Assembly: GCF_016907895.1 (NCBI RefSeq)
Contig: NZ_JAFBCV010000005.1
Span: forward strand, 186,001 to 250,000
Length of the DNA: 64,000 bases
Origin: Shouchella xiaoxiensis
GTDB lineage: Bacteria; Bacillota; Bacilli; Bacillales; Bacillaceae_D
Direction: 5' to 3'
Shown: one piece after another, positions 15,773-24,972 of the stretch
Position numbering within the stretch: position 1 is the stretch's first letter
Layout of the letters: every line of letters begins with the position of its first letter
Notes under the pieces: generated by a model
Database searches by the model: none
Told to the model about the DNA's origin: nothing
Seen by the model: only the letters and a program-made list of their open reading frames with translations
Position numbers and translations under genes: made by a program

Positions 15773-16287
15773 ATGAGCTACGAGATCCTATCAATGCCTG
15801 GTTATCGAGCAATGGGCATAAAAACAGAAGTCATGTATGACAACATCTCTGGCTTAGAAGAAGGTATGCACTCAATTAAGGAGCGAGTAAAAGAGTTTGA
15901 CTATATTCAAGATGCGACGACCCATTTAGCCCTTTCTTATCATCTCCACCCAAATGGCTTTGTCCACTATTCGGCTTTTAAAGTTTATCCAGAACAACCA
16001 TTATTAAAAGGAATGGTTGATATGCTAGTTCCTGCACTCACCTACATGAAAGCAACTCTTTCAGTTAACGATAATGTGTATGAAGTCTATCAATCTCTTG
16101 AAAATTATCTCTTAAAATCGCCTATAAACCATACACAGATGCCCGGACTACCTACTATGACACGCTTCCGATTAAACATGAACATTATCCTCTTCAAGCA
16201 GAGTATCAACAGTATGAGATTTGGATCCCAATTCAGAAACGTGTAGGTGCAAAGAAAACCAGTCATCTCAATGTAATTAAAAATTAA
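15773..16287 (+). pseudogene. GyrI-like effector-binding protein interrupted by a -1 frameshift
   Basis: The ATG at 15773 follows ATGGAGGTGCG and opens a GyrI/AraC-effector-binding-type domain (YEILSMPGYRAMGIKTEV). After codon AAA at 16115-16117 this frame runs out of family sequence and stops at 16246. The -1 frame continues the domain perfectly, reading IAYKPYTDARTTYYDTLP, then HYPLQAEYQQYEIWIPIQKR, and stops at 16287. The joined product would be about 171 residues, the normal size. The switch lies on TTAAAATC, a short A-run on which AAA can re-pair. It is either an inactivating one-base deletion, a sequencing error, or a recoding site; the first is the simplest. Family members bind small hydrophobic ligands or act as inhibitors of gyrase. 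Confidence 0.8.
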
Positions 16288-16354
16288 ACAGGATGTTTGC
16301 CAAACGAACAAAAAAGGTACACACTAGTAACAGAAAGACTACGAGGTGATAATT

Positions 16355-16579
16355 ATGGAACAAGCCATCGAGTATGATCTCTTCAATCAGCAATTTTTAC
16401 ACGCTTTAAAAACAATGGCGACTGAACAACCAAGTGAAGATCAAGAAATGGCAGCTTCCGTTTTACACTTGCTAAAACAACAACCTGGCGCCATTCATTT
16501 AATTGATCGCGACTACAAAGAAGCAACAATGATGGAGTTTGCCCAAATAACAAACCAAACAACGAATCGAACAAAATAG
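16355..16579 (+). CDS. small hypothetical protein
   Basis: A 74-residue acidic, helical, cytoplasmic protein without a family I recognise. It starts at the ATG at 16355, with GAGGTG 6-8 bases upstream, and has a strong terminator after it, so it is likely a real single gene. It shows no signal peptide, membrane segment or cysteine. Confidence 0.6.
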   Translation: MEQAIEYDLFNQQFLHALKTMATEQPSEDQEMAASVLHLLKQQPGAIHLIDRDYKEATMMEFAQITNQTTNRTK

Positions 16580-16596
16580 AATGAACATCCCATCTA

Positions 16597-16624
16597 AAGT
16601 GAAGCTGTTCAGCTTCACTTTTTT
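16597..16624 (+). terminator. intrinsic terminator
   Basis: A perfect 10-bp stem, AAGTGAAGCT-gttc-AGCTTCACTT, is followed by TTTT. It separates the small gene from the kinase gene. Confidence 0.9.
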
Positions 16625-16648
16625 GCACTAATCAAGGAGGAAACAAAA

Positions 16649-17512
16649 TTGGATATTAATCAAGGACTCGTCCAGAAGTTAATTGACGAACAATTCCCAG
16701 AATGGAGTCATCTACCAATCAAGCCAGTGCAATATAGCGGACATGATAACCGCACCTACCATCTTGGCGACGAGATGGCCGTCCGCTTACCGAGTCATCC
16801 GGCCTATGAGCCTCAAGTCCAGAAAGAAGCAAAATGGCTTCCTTACCTTGCCCAGCATCTATCTCTACCAATTACTGAACCCCTTGTAAAGGGGCACCCT
16901 AGTCCGCTTTTCCCACTTGATTGGTCGATAAATAAATGGGTCAAGGGCGCAACCTTATTTCATTCAGAGGTACATAAACAAACGATTGCCCGTGAATTAG
17001 CATCTTTTTTATCCGAACTGTATGAGATTGATGCACGAGAGGGACCTCCTGCCGGCACTCATAATTTTTACCGTGGTGGTAATTTGAGCGTCTATCATGA
17101 AGAGACTCAAGCTGCCCTCCGTAAATTGAAACAAGACGTTCATGTTGATACGTGTCATGAGATTTGGGAGCAAGCACGCTCAAGTCATTGGAATAAATCC
17201 CCTGTCTGGATTCATGGTGATGTTGCACCGGGAAATTTAATTGCTTCAGACGGTCATTTAGTCGGTGTGATTGATTTTGGAACAATGGGTGTGGGAGATC
17301 CAGCATCCGATCTGACCATTGCCTGGACCTATTTCAATAAGGATTCAAGGCAGATTTTCAAGAATGCCTTGCAGCTTGATGAGGACACATGGGACCGTGC
17401 TCGTGGCTGGGCGCTCTGGAAAGCGCTCATTACGTTTCATGATGACAATAACACCGTCAAACAGTTTGCACGATCAACGTATCAAGCACTGCTTTCAGAC
17501 GATAAATTGTAA
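16649..17512 (+). CDS. APH-family phosphotransferase
   Basis: A 287-residue kinase-fold protein of the aminoglycoside phosphotransferase superfamily. The catalytic loop is HGDVAPGN (His189, Asp191, Asn196), and the metal-binding Asp209 lies in VIDFG. The N-lobe has GHDNRTYHLGDEMAVRLP, with no clear glycine loop but the AVRLP lysine-equivalent strand. The family phosphorylates small-molecule hydroxyls (antibiotics, sugars, choline); substrate unknown. The start is TTG at 16649, 8 bases after AAGGAGG. It is a single-gene unit between two terminators. Confidence 0.83.
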   Translation: MDINQGLVQKLIDEQFPEWSHLPIKPVQYSGHDNRTYHLGDEMAVRLPSHPAYEPQVQKEAKWLPYLAQHLSLPITEPLVKGHPSPLFPLDWSINKWVKGATLFHSEVHKQTIARELASFLSELYEIDAREGPPAGTHNFYRGGNLSVYHEETQAALRKLKQDVHVDTCHEIWEQARSSHWNKSPVWIHGDVAPGNLIASDGHLVGVIDFGTMGVGDPASDLTIAWTYFNKDSRQIFKNALQLDEDTWDRARGWALWKALITFHDDNNTVKQFARSTYQALLSDDKL

Positions 17513-17547
17513 AAGACAGCCACGCTTTTTAAGCGTGGCTGTCTTTT
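17511..17547. terminator. bidirectional intrinsic terminator
   Basis: A 17-bp perfect stem, AAAAGACAGCCACGCTT with its complement and a 3-base loop, starts at the kinase stop codon. It also serves the convergent YitT gene. Confidence 0.92.
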
Positions 17548-17557
17548 TGCTCGAGGG

Positions 17558-18451
17558 TTATTCTTTTTTTGCCTGCTTCTTATAATAGTGCTTTTCTTTC
17601 TTCTCGTTTCTAAAGGTTTTCTGTGTTGGATAATGAGCCGTCGCGAAAGAGCCTCCACTCACGTCTTTTACTGTATGAACAACGGTAAATGCTTGCTCAT
17701 CGACTTCTTTAATCAGCTTTTTTAAGTAAAACAACTGCTGTTTTGAAACAGCGACATAAACCAGTGTTTCTGCCTCGCCCTGCTCATTGGCATCTCCTCT
17801 TAACGTTGTCGTGTGTGCCCCCAGATTGTGACGAATTGAAGCAGAAATCCGTTCATTTTCCTCAGAAAAGATATGCACAATCTTCTTAGATTCAAACCCT
17901 TCAAGAACATAGTCGGTCACTCGTTTTCCAATAAAGAGAGCAACAACCGTGTACATCGTATAAAGAGGGCCAATCACAAAAATACCTGCACCAACAATGA
18001 GCGCATCGAGAACAAAATTCGTCCCAGTTAATTCCCAGCCAAACTTATAATTAAGCATTCTTGCAATTGTAGAAGAACCACCGGTCGTACTTCCTGACCT
18101 AAAGATAAAGCCAAACCCGATGCCTGTAAAAACTCCGGTGAAGAGAGCTGCCAACAATTGATCACCAAACGCATTTACGCGACCCTCAAGCAAGTAAAGA
18201 AAAAAGGAAAAGAGCGGGATCGTAACAATCGATTTCAAAATCATGCTTCTCGGTAAATAGCGGTAACCGATTAGCAAGGTTATCCCGTTTGCGATTAGCG
18301 TAACAACTGCCGGTGAGAAACCATAAGCAAAATAAAGCAACAATGCAAGACCTGGAATCCCACCTTCTGCCAGCGAATTCGGCATGGCAAAAACGGCAAC
18401 AGAAAAAGCAAAAAAGAACGTTCCAATTACCATATACACATAGTGTCTCAT
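17558..18451 (-). CDS. YitT family membrane protein (DUF161/DUF2179)
   Basis: A 297-residue protein of the YitT family. Five to six hydrophobic segments span residues of about 1-170, with the conserved AEGGIPGLALLLYFA and FRSGSTTGGSSTIARM motifs. A cytoplasmic DUF2179 domain (about 195-285: VHIFSEENERISASI, LVYVAVSKQQLFYLKKLI) follows. It has a basic, Lys-rich tail. Family members in Bacillus are abundant; function is not established, though transport or sensing is suspected. It converges on the kinase gene. Confidence 0.88.
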   Translation of the reverse strand: MRHYVYMVIGTFFFAFSVAVFAMPNSLAEGGIPGLALLLYFAYGFSPAVVTLIANGITLLIGYRYLPRSMILKSIVTIPLFSFFLYLLEGRVNAFGDQLLAALFTGVFTGIGFGFIFRSGSTTGGSSTIARMLNYKFGWELTGTNFVLDALIVGAGIFVIGPLYTMYTVVALFIGKRVTDYVLEGFESKKIVHIFSEENERISASIRHNLGAHTTTLRGDANEQGEAETLVYVAVSKQQLFYLKKLIKEVDEQAFTVVHTVKDVSGGSFATAHYPTQKTFRNEKKEKHYYKKQAKKE

Positions 18452-18534
18452 TCAGCACTGCCTTTCGAATCAGGGTAAGCATAGACTCCATTCCCTTTTT
18501 AGCAAAACTGAAATCTTTTATTTAATGAACAGTA

Positions 18535-18571
18535 AAAAACAATGAAGCCAGCTGTGGCTACATTGTTTTTT
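18535..18571. terminator. terminator hairpin after small membrane protein
   Basis: AAAACAATG-a-AGCCA-gctg-TGGCT-a-CATTGTTTT forms a strong stem with T-runs on both sides. On the minus strand it overlaps the last codons and stop of the small gene at 18558. Confidence 0.8.
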
Positions 18572-18668
18572 TCATTTCTTTAAGCTGAACAGCGTTTTTT
18601 GCCGGATGACGTAATAAAATTACCGCTACGACACCATACAAGGTTAGTAAGCTAACGACTAAAATCAT
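18558..18668 (-). CDS. 36-residue single-span membrane protein
   Basis: A short frame reads MILVVSLLTLYGVVAVILL (a full hydrophobic span), then RHPAKNAVQLKEMKKTM, a basic cytoplasmic tail, giving an N-out or hairpin-free bitopic protein by the positive-inside rule. GAGGAG lies 9 bases before this ATG; an upstream ATG at 18677 would be too close. The stop sits in the stem of a strong terminator, as expected for a real compact gene. No family is recognised. It is too short for ordinary gene callers. Confidence 0.6.
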   Translation of the reverse strand: MILVVSLLTLYGVVAVILLRHPAKNAVQLKEMKKTM

Positions 18669-18828
18669 CACATTCATCTCCTCACGTTTTAACTACATAC
18701 GTTGGATGTCTTCTCATCATATGCGTCTTCTTTAAAGAAGAGATAAAAGAATGATTAAGATAATATAAAGGTTAAAGTTGTACGTAAAACACCTCGAAAA
18801 ATTGTTCTATTCTTCAATAAAAAACTTA

Positions 18829-18857
18829 TTGACAGATCGGAATTATAAGAATAATAT
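18829..18857 (+). promoter_or_regulatory. SigA-type promoter of sulfate operon
   Basis: TTGACA (18829-18834) and TAATAT (18852-18857) are separated by exactly 17 bases. Transcription should begin near 18864, giving a leader of about 95 nt before the TTG start. I see no obvious terminator hairpin or S-box in that leader. Confidence 0.75.
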
Positions 18858-18957
18858 AGTGAAAACATTATATGCTGAACTAACGGCGTGTTCATGTTTA
18901 CTTAAATCCCGACTATTTTCATCTGATTACATAATATTATAAAGGAGGAGTTTTCTT

Positions 18958-19968
18958 TTGAAAAAATTAGCCTTACCTCTTACCTTATCAATCTTTGCTC
19001 TTGTTTCTTGTCAATCTGAGTCTTCTAGTGGAGATGGAGGTGTGATTGAACTACTAAATGTCTCCTATGACCCAACTCGTGAACTATACGCAGATGTCGA
19101 TGATGCTTTTATTGACTACTGGCAAGAGCAAACGGGTGATACCGTGAAGATTAGCGTTTCTCACGGAGGGTCGGGTAGTCAGGCTCGCTCGGTTTTAGAC
19201 GGACTTGAAGCAGATGTCGTTACGCTTGCGCTTGCCTATGACATTGACGTTTTGCAGGAACGAGAACTGCTTGATGCCGACTGGCAATCTCAGTTTCCAG
19301 AACAATCTGCACCTTATACTTCAACGATTAATTTTCTTGTACGCAAAGGAAATCCAAAAGATATACAAGATTGGGATGATCTTATCCGCGAAGATGTTGA
19401 AGTCGTTACACCAAACCCAAAAACATCTGGCGGAGCACGTTGGAATTACTTAGCTGCTTGGGGATATGCAGAGGAAACGTTCGGTTCAGAAGATGAAGCC
19501 CAAACATTCGTCCATGATATTTACCAAAACGTTGCGGTGCTTGATTCTGGAGCTCGTGGTGCGACAACATCGTTTGTTGAACGAGGAATAGGTGACGTTC
19601 TACTTGCTTGGGAGAACGAAGCGATTCTTGCAGCCAATGAATTAGGAGAAGATGAGTTTGATATTGTCACACCGTCGATGTCCATTTTAACGGAGCCTCC
19701 TGTTGCTATCGTCGATAAAGTTGTTGATCGCAAAGGCACACGTGAAGTCGCTGAAGGCTATTTAGAATTTCTCTATACAGAGGAAGCACAGCGCTTAATT
19801 GCCGATCATCACTACCGCCCGAGAGATCAGGATATTTTAGCAGAGTATAGCGATACGTTCCCTGAAGTTGAGCTGTTCACAATTAATGAAAAATTCGGCT
19901 CTTGGCAAGAAGCACAGGAAAAGCATTTTTCCGATGGAGGGATTTTTGATGCCATTTATCAACCTTAA
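18958..19968 (+). CDS. sulfate ABC transporter substrate-binding lipoprotein
   Basis: A 336-residue sulfate-binding protein. The signal peptide ends in LVSC (Cys18), so it is lipid-anchored. The family fingerprint is strong: [12 protein letters not shown] near the N-terminus, [13 protein letters not shown] around the sulfate site, [19 protein letters not shown], and the closing HYRPRD segment. The start is TTG behind AAAGGAGGAG. It delivers sulfate or thiosulfate to CysT/CysW for cysteine synthesis and is the first gene of a four-gene operon behind a good SigA promoter. Confidence 0.93.
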   Translation: MKKLALPLTLSIFALVSCQSESSSGDGGVIELLNVSYDPTRELYADVDDAFIDYWQEQTGDTVKISVSHGGSGSQARSVLDGLEADVVTLALAYDIDVLQERELLDADWQSQFPEQSAPYTSTINFLVRKGNPKDIQDWDDLIREDVEVVTPNPKTSGGARWNYLAAWGYAEETFGSEDEAQTFVHDIYQNVAVLDSGARGATTSFVERGIGDVLLAWENEAILAANELGEDEFDIVTPSMSILTEPPVAIVDKVVDRKGTREVAEGYLEFLYTEEAQRLIADHHYRPRDQDILAEYSDTFPEVELFTINEKFGSWQEAQEKHFSDGGIFDAIYQP

Positions 19969-19983
19969 CGAGCGGAGTCACGT

Positions 19984-20811
19984 ATGAAGCGTGTTTTACC
20001 AGGATTCGGCATTAGTTTAGGGTTTACTCTGCTGTACCTAAGCTTTATCGTCTTAATCCCACTAGCCGCTCTGCTTGTTTTTACTGTCGATAATGGCTGG
20101 GAAACGTTTTGGAACGCACTGAATGACCCCCGTGTATTCGCAGCATTTCGGTTAAGCTTCACCGCATCTTTTATTGCAGCACTTATTAACGGGATCTTTG
20201 GCTTATTGATTGCTTGGGTTCTTGTCCGCTATTCCTTTCCTGGTAAACGGATTATGGATGGGATGATTGACCTTCCCTTCGCACTCCCGACAGCTGTAGC
20301 AGGAATTGCTTTAACCAGTTTATATACAGAGTCCGGCTGGATTGGCTCTTTGCTTGCACCGCTCGGAATCCAAGTCGCATTCACCCCTCTTGGCGTAACG
20401 ATTGCGCTGACCTTTATTGGACTTCCTTTCGTGGTGCGGATGGTTGAGCCTGTTTTAAAAACAATACAGCAAGAACAGGAAGAAGCTTCAGCCTTGCTCG
20501 GGGCTTCTTCCTTCCAAACGTTTCGTAAAATCATCTTTCCTGTTCTTGCCCCAGCCTTACTTACGGGAATGACGCTTGCATTTGCGCGGGCGCTAGGTGA
20601 ATATGGTTCCGTTGTTTTTATCGCAGGAAATATGCCAATGCGCACCGAAATCGTCCCGCTATTGATTATGACCAAGCTGGAACAGTTTGATTACGGTGGC
20701 GCAACAGCCATTGCCCTTGTCATGCTTATCCTCTCTTTTGCGCTTTTGCTGCTCGTTAACGCGTTCCAGTGGGTGTTGATGCGGAAACTCGGGCAAAGGA
20801 GGATCACATAA
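19984..20811 (+). CDS. cysT: sulfate ABC transporter permease CysT
   Basis: A 275-residue inner-membrane permease with about six spans. The ABC-coupling loop is EEASALLGASSFQTFRKIIFPVLAPAL, followed by the CysT-specific ALGEYGSVVFIAGNMPMRTEI block. Together with CysW it forms the transmembrane channel. It starts 15 bp after the binding-protein gene and ends in a TAATG overlap with cysW. Confidence 0.93.
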   Translation: MKRVLPGFGISLGFTLLYLSFIVLIPLAALLVFTVDNGWETFWNALNDPRVFAAFRLSFTASFIAALINGIFGLLIAWVLVRYSFPGKRIMDGMIDLPFALPTAVAGIALTSLYTESGWIGSLLAPLGIQVAFTPLGVTIALTFIGLPFVVRMVEPVLKTIQQEQEEASALLGASSFQTFRKIIFPVLAPALLTGMTLAFARALGEYGSVVFIAGNMPMRTEIVPLLIMTKLEQFDYGGATAIALVMLILSFALLLLVNAFQWVLMRKLGQRRIT

Positions 20812-21620
20812 TGAAAACTAAAAAAACGTGGATGCAATATGGACTCATTACAATCGCTTGCTTGTTTTTAACAGCCTTTCTGTTTCTACCTTTGGTTGTT
20901 ATCTTCGCAGGTGCCTTTAACCAAGGATTGAATGTATTTGTAGCAGCGATAACCGAACCTGATGCCTTATCGGCAATTCAACTCACTCTGCTCGTTGTTG
21001 TTATTACCGTGCCGCTGCATACATTATTTGGATTAATGGCTGCTTGGGCCTTAACGAAATTTCGCTTTAGAGGAAGACAGCTTCTCATTACGCTAATTGA
21101 TATTCCATTCGCTGTTTCTCCAGTCATTGCTGGGCTCTTGTTTATTTTGCTCTATGGCGTGTATGGGTTCTTCGGGGAATGGCTTGTTGCAAATGGCTAC
21201 CAAATTATTTTTGCTCTGCCAGGAATCGTTTTAGCAACCATGTTCGTGACGCTTCCGTTTGTCGTCCGTGAACTCATTCCTTTAATGGAAGCACAAGGAT
21301 CTGAAGCAGAAGAAGCGTCGATTACCCTCGGTGCAAACGGCTGGCAAACGTTTTTAAAAGTTACGCTACCGTCAATCAAATGGGGACTGCTTTACGGAGT
21401 TATTCTTTGTACAGCTCGAACGATTGGTGAGTTTGGCGCCGTATCTGTTGTATCGGGAAAAATTCGCGGAATGACCAACACCATGCCTTTACATGTGGAG
21501 ATTCTATACAATGAATATCAATTTACAGCCTCCTTTGCGATTGCCGCCCTCATGTCTTTATTTGCTATAACAACGATTCTGATTAAGCAGCTTGTTGAAT
21601 CAAAGCAACGAAAGGAGTAG
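20811..21620 (+). CDS. cysW: sulfate ABC transporter permease CysW
   Basis: A 269-residue second permease subunit with about six spans. The coupling loop is [27 protein letters not shown], followed by the CysW signature [19 protein letters not shown]. The ATG at 20811, overlapping the cysT stop and preceded by AAAGGAGG, is the start; the longer frame is a cysT overlap artefact. It forms a heterodimeric channel with CysT. Confidence 0.93.
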   Translation: MKTKKTWMQYGLITIACLFLTAFLFLPLVVIFAGAFNQGLNVFVAAITEPDALSAIQLTLLVVVITVPLHTLFGLMAAWALTKFRFRGRQLLITLIDIPFAVSPVIAGLLFILLYGVYGFFGEWLVANGYQIIFALPGIVLATMFVTLPFVVRELIPLMEAQGSEAEEASITLGANGWQTFLKVTLPSIKWGLLYGVILCTARTIGEFGAVSVVSGKIRGMTNTMPLHVEILYNEYQFTASFAIAALMSLFAITTILIKQLVESKQRKE

Positions 21621-21624
21621 CACA

Positions 21625-22692
21625 TTGACGATAGTAATGAAAAAAATCGAAAAATCATTTGGAAAAACACAAGTACTAAGGGAAGTTGATTTACAAGTCG
21701 AACAAGGCGAATTGCTTGCTTTACTCGGTCCGTCGGGCTCAGGAAAAACGACGTTACTACGAATGATTGCCGGACTTGAATCTGCCGATGCCGGCAAGAT
21801 GACGATTAAAGGTAAGGACGTTACAAATACATCGCCAAAAGAGCGTAAGGTGGGTTTTGTGTTTCAACACTATGCGCTGTTCGCTCATATGACCGTTGCC
21901 GCCAACATTGCCTACGGCTTGAAAGTAAAAAAACGTAAGGACCGCCCTTCAAAAGAAGAGATCGAAACGATGGTTAACGATTTACTCACACTCGTCAAAC
22001 TTGACGGTCTTGCAAATCGCTTCCCAGCTGAACTATCAGGTGGACAGCGTCAACGGGTCGCACTTGCACGAGCACTGGCTATTAAACCAGATGTTTTATT
22101 ACTGGATGAACCATTTGGAGCCCTTGATGCACAAGTGCGCAAGGAGCTCCGGCGCTGGTTGCGAACGTTGCACAAACAAACGGGCATTACAACCGTTTTC
22201 GTTACTCATGACCAAGAAGAAGCGCTTGACGTTGCTGACAAAATTGTTGTGATGCGTGATGGACAGATTGAACAGGTCGGCTCACCTATTACAGTATACG
22301 AAGACCCTCAAACACCTTTTGTCTATCAGTTCCTCGGCAATGCTAACCGCTTTAACGGGCGCTCAAATGAAGGATCAATACAAGTAGGAAACGCTAAGTG
22401 GGAAACCGCTTCCGCTTTTGATAATGAGGATGTCGTCGGCTTTGCCCGCCCGCATGAATTTGTTGTCTCAAAGTCCTATCAGGGTAATGCCGATTTAGAA
22501 GTGGTCGTTCAGTCCATTCATCCCGTTGGTCCCATCATTTTTATTGAAGCGACTCAACCTGGTTCTAACGACATTATCGATATTCAGCAGCCAAAAAAAG
22601 TCTGGTCTGCACTTAATTTGAATGAAGGTGATACAATGTATATTCGCCCTGAAAAGATCGGCATTTTTCAAGTAGATGATTATGTGATCTAA
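21625..22692 (+). CDS. cysA: sulfate ABC transporter ATP-binding protein CysA
   Basis: A 355-residue ATPase. Walker A is GPSGSGKTT, the Q-loop lies in FVFQHYALF, the signature is [15 protein letters not shown], Walker B is [12 protein letters not shown], and the switch His lies in [13 protein letters not shown]-terminal beta-barrel regulatory (TOBE-like) domain covers about 240-355. The start is TTG at 21625 behind AAAGGAG (8-base spacing), 4 bp after cysW. It energises sulfate import for the operon. Confidence 0.93.
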   Translation: MTIVMKKIEKSFGKTQVLREVDLQVEQGELLALLGPSGSGKTTLLRMIAGLESADAGKMTIKGKDVTNTSPKERKVGFVFQHYALFAHMTVAANIAYGLKVKKRKDRPSKEEIETMVNDLLTLVKLDGLANRFPAELSGGQRQRVALARALAIKPDVLLLDEPFGALDAQVRKELRRWLRTLHKQTGITTVFVTHDQEEALDVADKIVVMRDGQIEQVGSPITVYEDPQTPFVYQFLGNANRFNGRSNEGSIQVGNAKWETASAFDNEDVVGFARPHEFVVSKSYQGNADLEVVVQSIHPVGPIIFIEATQPGSNDIIDIQQPKKVWSALNLNEGDTMYIRPEKIGIFQVDDYVI

Positions 22693-22817
22693 ACTGTGGA
22701 AAAAGAGCGAACTTTTTTGCTATTATCCACAGAACACCAAACTATACACATGGTTTACGCACATACTCACATTTAAGATGCAGCTTCCCCTGCGCCAAAT
22801 TATCGTTATCCACAGAA

Positions 22818-22849
22818 AAACGAGCTACTCTATAAGGAGTGGCTCGTTT
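22818..22849 (-). terminator. intrinsic terminator overlapping AlkC stop
   Basis: AAACGAGC-t-ACTC and GAGT-g-GCTCGTTT form the stem; the TAG stop of the minus-strand gene is in its loop, and TTTTTCTG follows on minus. Confidence 0.7.
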
Positions 22850-23951
22850 CATTTGTTAATTCAATACTTGTTTCCGCAATAGAAACCCCGTTTACAATTA
22901 AGGAGATCTGGTGCATACCAGGGTAATGGGTGCGCGTCGATAAATTAGCCCAATGAATTGTACGAGAACGGTTTATTCGTTCTGGCTTAGAAAAATGATG
23001 ATCAACAAGTAGAAATTTTTTTCGTGATTGCTTGCCATTGGCTTTTATGTAATCTACAGCGTATTCAACCCTGATCCTTTTATCGGTTTGTTCATTAATC
23101 GTCAGCCCCCAGCTCAGCGTTGTTGATTCACCAATTGAGATGACGCTCGGCTCTATTGCCAACTCCCCATTTGTAATTAGCTGTTTCTCTTCAACTACAT
23201 TCGCATACCCAAACAACGCATATGCTTCTGGCTTCTCCATCCTTAATAAGCCGCGGCAGCCGTGTCGGATAATCCAGTCCGTATGAGCATGCTGATTTTT
23301 CCAGTCTTTAGCCGTTTCTAGTACGAGCATTGGGTGGTCTTTTGAAATATCATTTAAGTTATTGGCAACGCTCTTCCTTACATACAAAGACGAATCTTGC
23401 TTTAAGAGTTCAAGCACGTCGAGAACCGGTATTGGGTCTTGTTTAAAAAGAACGAGCGCCTGTCCCCACGGTAGGCGTGGTCGGCAGCCTTCACTTGCCA
23501 GCCTACGCACATGCTCATTGTCAGATACAGCCCACTCCTTCATCTGCGCCATCATCCGCTCGGGCTGACTCAGGATAAACGGTCTTACAGCAAATTCAGC
23601 CGATGAACCTTGCGTAAAATATTCTAGTCCCTTCATGGAGAGATCCCAATCTGACTCCTCTTGTCCGTACACCTCAATAAAGTCTGGAAACACAACAAAC
23701 AAGCCTTTTTGCGCTTCATTCCCAAGCGTCAGTAATACGTCAAGCGCCTTTGGGTAGTCAGTAGGCAAGTGCTCACCTAAAGCAACCGTGATTTTACGCA
23801 TACGCTGTTTTAGCGATAATCCATCCCAGCTTGAATCAAAAATCGTACTTAGAAAAGAGTCTATTTCAAAAGGAGCGTAAACGAGTTTTACTTTTTCAGC
23901 AAATTGTTGAAGAACGTGTGGATTGTACATTTCTTTTAAAGGCTCTGCCAT
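22830..23951 (-). CDS. AlkC-type DNA alkylation repair protein
   Basis: A 373-residue HEAT-repeat DNA glycosylase of the AlkC/AlkD superfamily. The opening AEPLKEMYNPHVLQQFA and the WDGLSLKQRMRKITVALGEHLP segment are AlkC-like. Repeats around 130-260 include WAVSDNEHVRRLASEG and SLYVRKSVANNLNDISKDHP. A separate beta-rich C-terminal domain (about 265-373) looks Ig-like, as described for one AlkC subgroup. Such enzymes remove 3-methyladenine-type lesions without base flipping. The ATG at 23951 is chosen on homology; its GAGGAAG site is about 10 bases away. An APH-like kinase gene lies 67 bp upstream. Confidence 0.82.
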   Translation of the reverse strand: MAEPLKEMYNPHVLQQFAEKVKLVYAPFEIDSFLSTIFDSSWDGLSLKQRMRKITVALGEHLPTDYPKALDVLLTLGNEAQKGLFVVFPDFIEVYGQEESDWDLSMKGLEYFTQGSSAEFAVRPFILSQPERMMAQMKEWAVSDNEHVRRLASEGCRPRLPWGQALVLFKQDPIPVLDVLELLKQDSSLYVRKSVANNLNDISKDHPMLVLETAKDWKNQHAHTDWIIRHGCRGLLRMEKPEAYALFGYANVVEEKQLITNGELAIEPSVISIGESTTLSWGLTINEQTDKRIRVEYAVDYIKANGKQSRKKFLLVDHHFSKPERINRSRTIHWANLSTRTHYPGMHQISLIVNGVSIAETSIELTNETSHSL

Positions 23952-24018
23952 GTGCTTCACTTCCTCTTCCACTGATATTTCTGTAAGTATACCATGAAAA
24001 TAGAAAGTACGTTCCCCT

Positions 24019-24855
24019 CTAAGTTTCAAGCTTTCTCAATGTGCGCTGGACCACTTGTTTCCATCGGTTGATTGCCTCTTCTTTCTTAATTTGAGCGTGA
24101 AGATGCATGCCGTTTTTCATTTCGCGTAAACCAACGATGAGAGCATCTCGATACAGTTCCTTTTCCTCCCAAAAAGTTGTAAGTTCAGCGAATGTATCTA
24201 TCTGCTCAATAGGTTCTCCAGCGAATAAAATAAAAACGACAGGATCAAATGATGCCGGTCTTACACCTGCCCATTCCCAGTCGAGAAAAGCGTAGTGGTT
24301 GTCGCCCTGAATGATATTCATCGGCAAGAGGTCACCATGGCTTAAGCTCATGCGGCAATCCCGATGTAGCGTTCCTCTTAACTGCTCTAGTTTCTTTAGA
24401 TCTTCATCTGGTAGCAGAGAGCGAAGCTGCTTTAAGTAGCTATCTAGTTTTTCGTCACGGTTGTAGCTAGACATCCAACTAGAGGGGATTGGCCATTTTG
24501 CTACTTCGTTTATTTGTGCTAGTAGTTTCGCTTTATTAATCTGTTCACCAATCATAAATGCATCTCTTTTTTGAGCTAACGTATAGCCCTGAATGCGCCC
24601 TAAAACAAGGATTGCCTGCGTTGAATCAACATGGCTATACAACAATACAGGTATATTCTCTTTTCCATTAAACTGCTTGTAGACGTTTATTTCATGCACA
24701 ATTGAAGTGAAAAAAACACTTCCATCATTGCTAGCTATTTTTACAAAATAAGCTTCATTCATCCACGTTACCCTTTGCTCTATTTGGAGTACTTGAACAA
24801 GCTCTTCTATTACAGTTTTCCTAAAGAATTGCTCCAGTTCTATCGGTACATTCAA
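24019..24855 (-). CDS. APH-family phosphotransferase
   Basis: A 278-residue kinase-fold protein. The catalytic loop is SHGDLLPMN (His173 to Asn180), and the metal-binding Asp192 lies in FLDWEWAG. The N-lobe is short. It resembles aminoglycoside/choline-kinase-like enzymes; substrate unknown. The start is TTG at 24855, 7 bases after AAGGAGG; the longer open frame has no such site. It precedes the AlkC gene by 67 bp on the same strand and may share its transcript. Confidence 0.8.
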   Translation of the reverse strand: MNVPIELEQFFRKTVIEELVQVLQIEQRVTWMNEAYFVKIASNDGSVFFTSIVHEINVYKQFNGKENIPVLLYSHVDSTQAILVLGRIQGYTLAQKRDAFMIGEQINKAKLLAQINEVAKWPIPSSWMSSYNRDEKLDSYLKQLRSLLPDEDLKKLEQLRGTLHRDCRMSLSHGDLLPMNIIQGDNHYAFLDWEWAGVRPASFDPVVFILFAGEPIEQIDTFAELTTFWEEKELYRDALIVGLREMKNGMHLHAQIKKEEAINRWKQVVQRTLRKLET

Positions 24856-24937
24856 CGAGGATTCCTCCTTAAACGATCGTAAACTAAATCTACCATATTC
24901 CTTCCTTAGTAAAAAGCGACACCTTACGAACAAAAAC

Positions 24938-24966
24938 AGCCTCCACCAAATCATTTGGCAGAGGCT
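24938..24966. terminator. intrinsic terminator
   Basis: An AGCCTC...GAGGCT stem with inner CCAAA/TTTGG is flanked by AAAA and TTTTG. It ends the MFS gene on minus. Confidence 0.8.
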
Positions 24967-24972
24967 TTTGCT

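Noticed and set aside
18864-18957. S-box (SAM) riboswitch before the sulfate operon
   Set aside because: The leader is only about 95 nt and shows neither the expected S-box helices nor a terminator.
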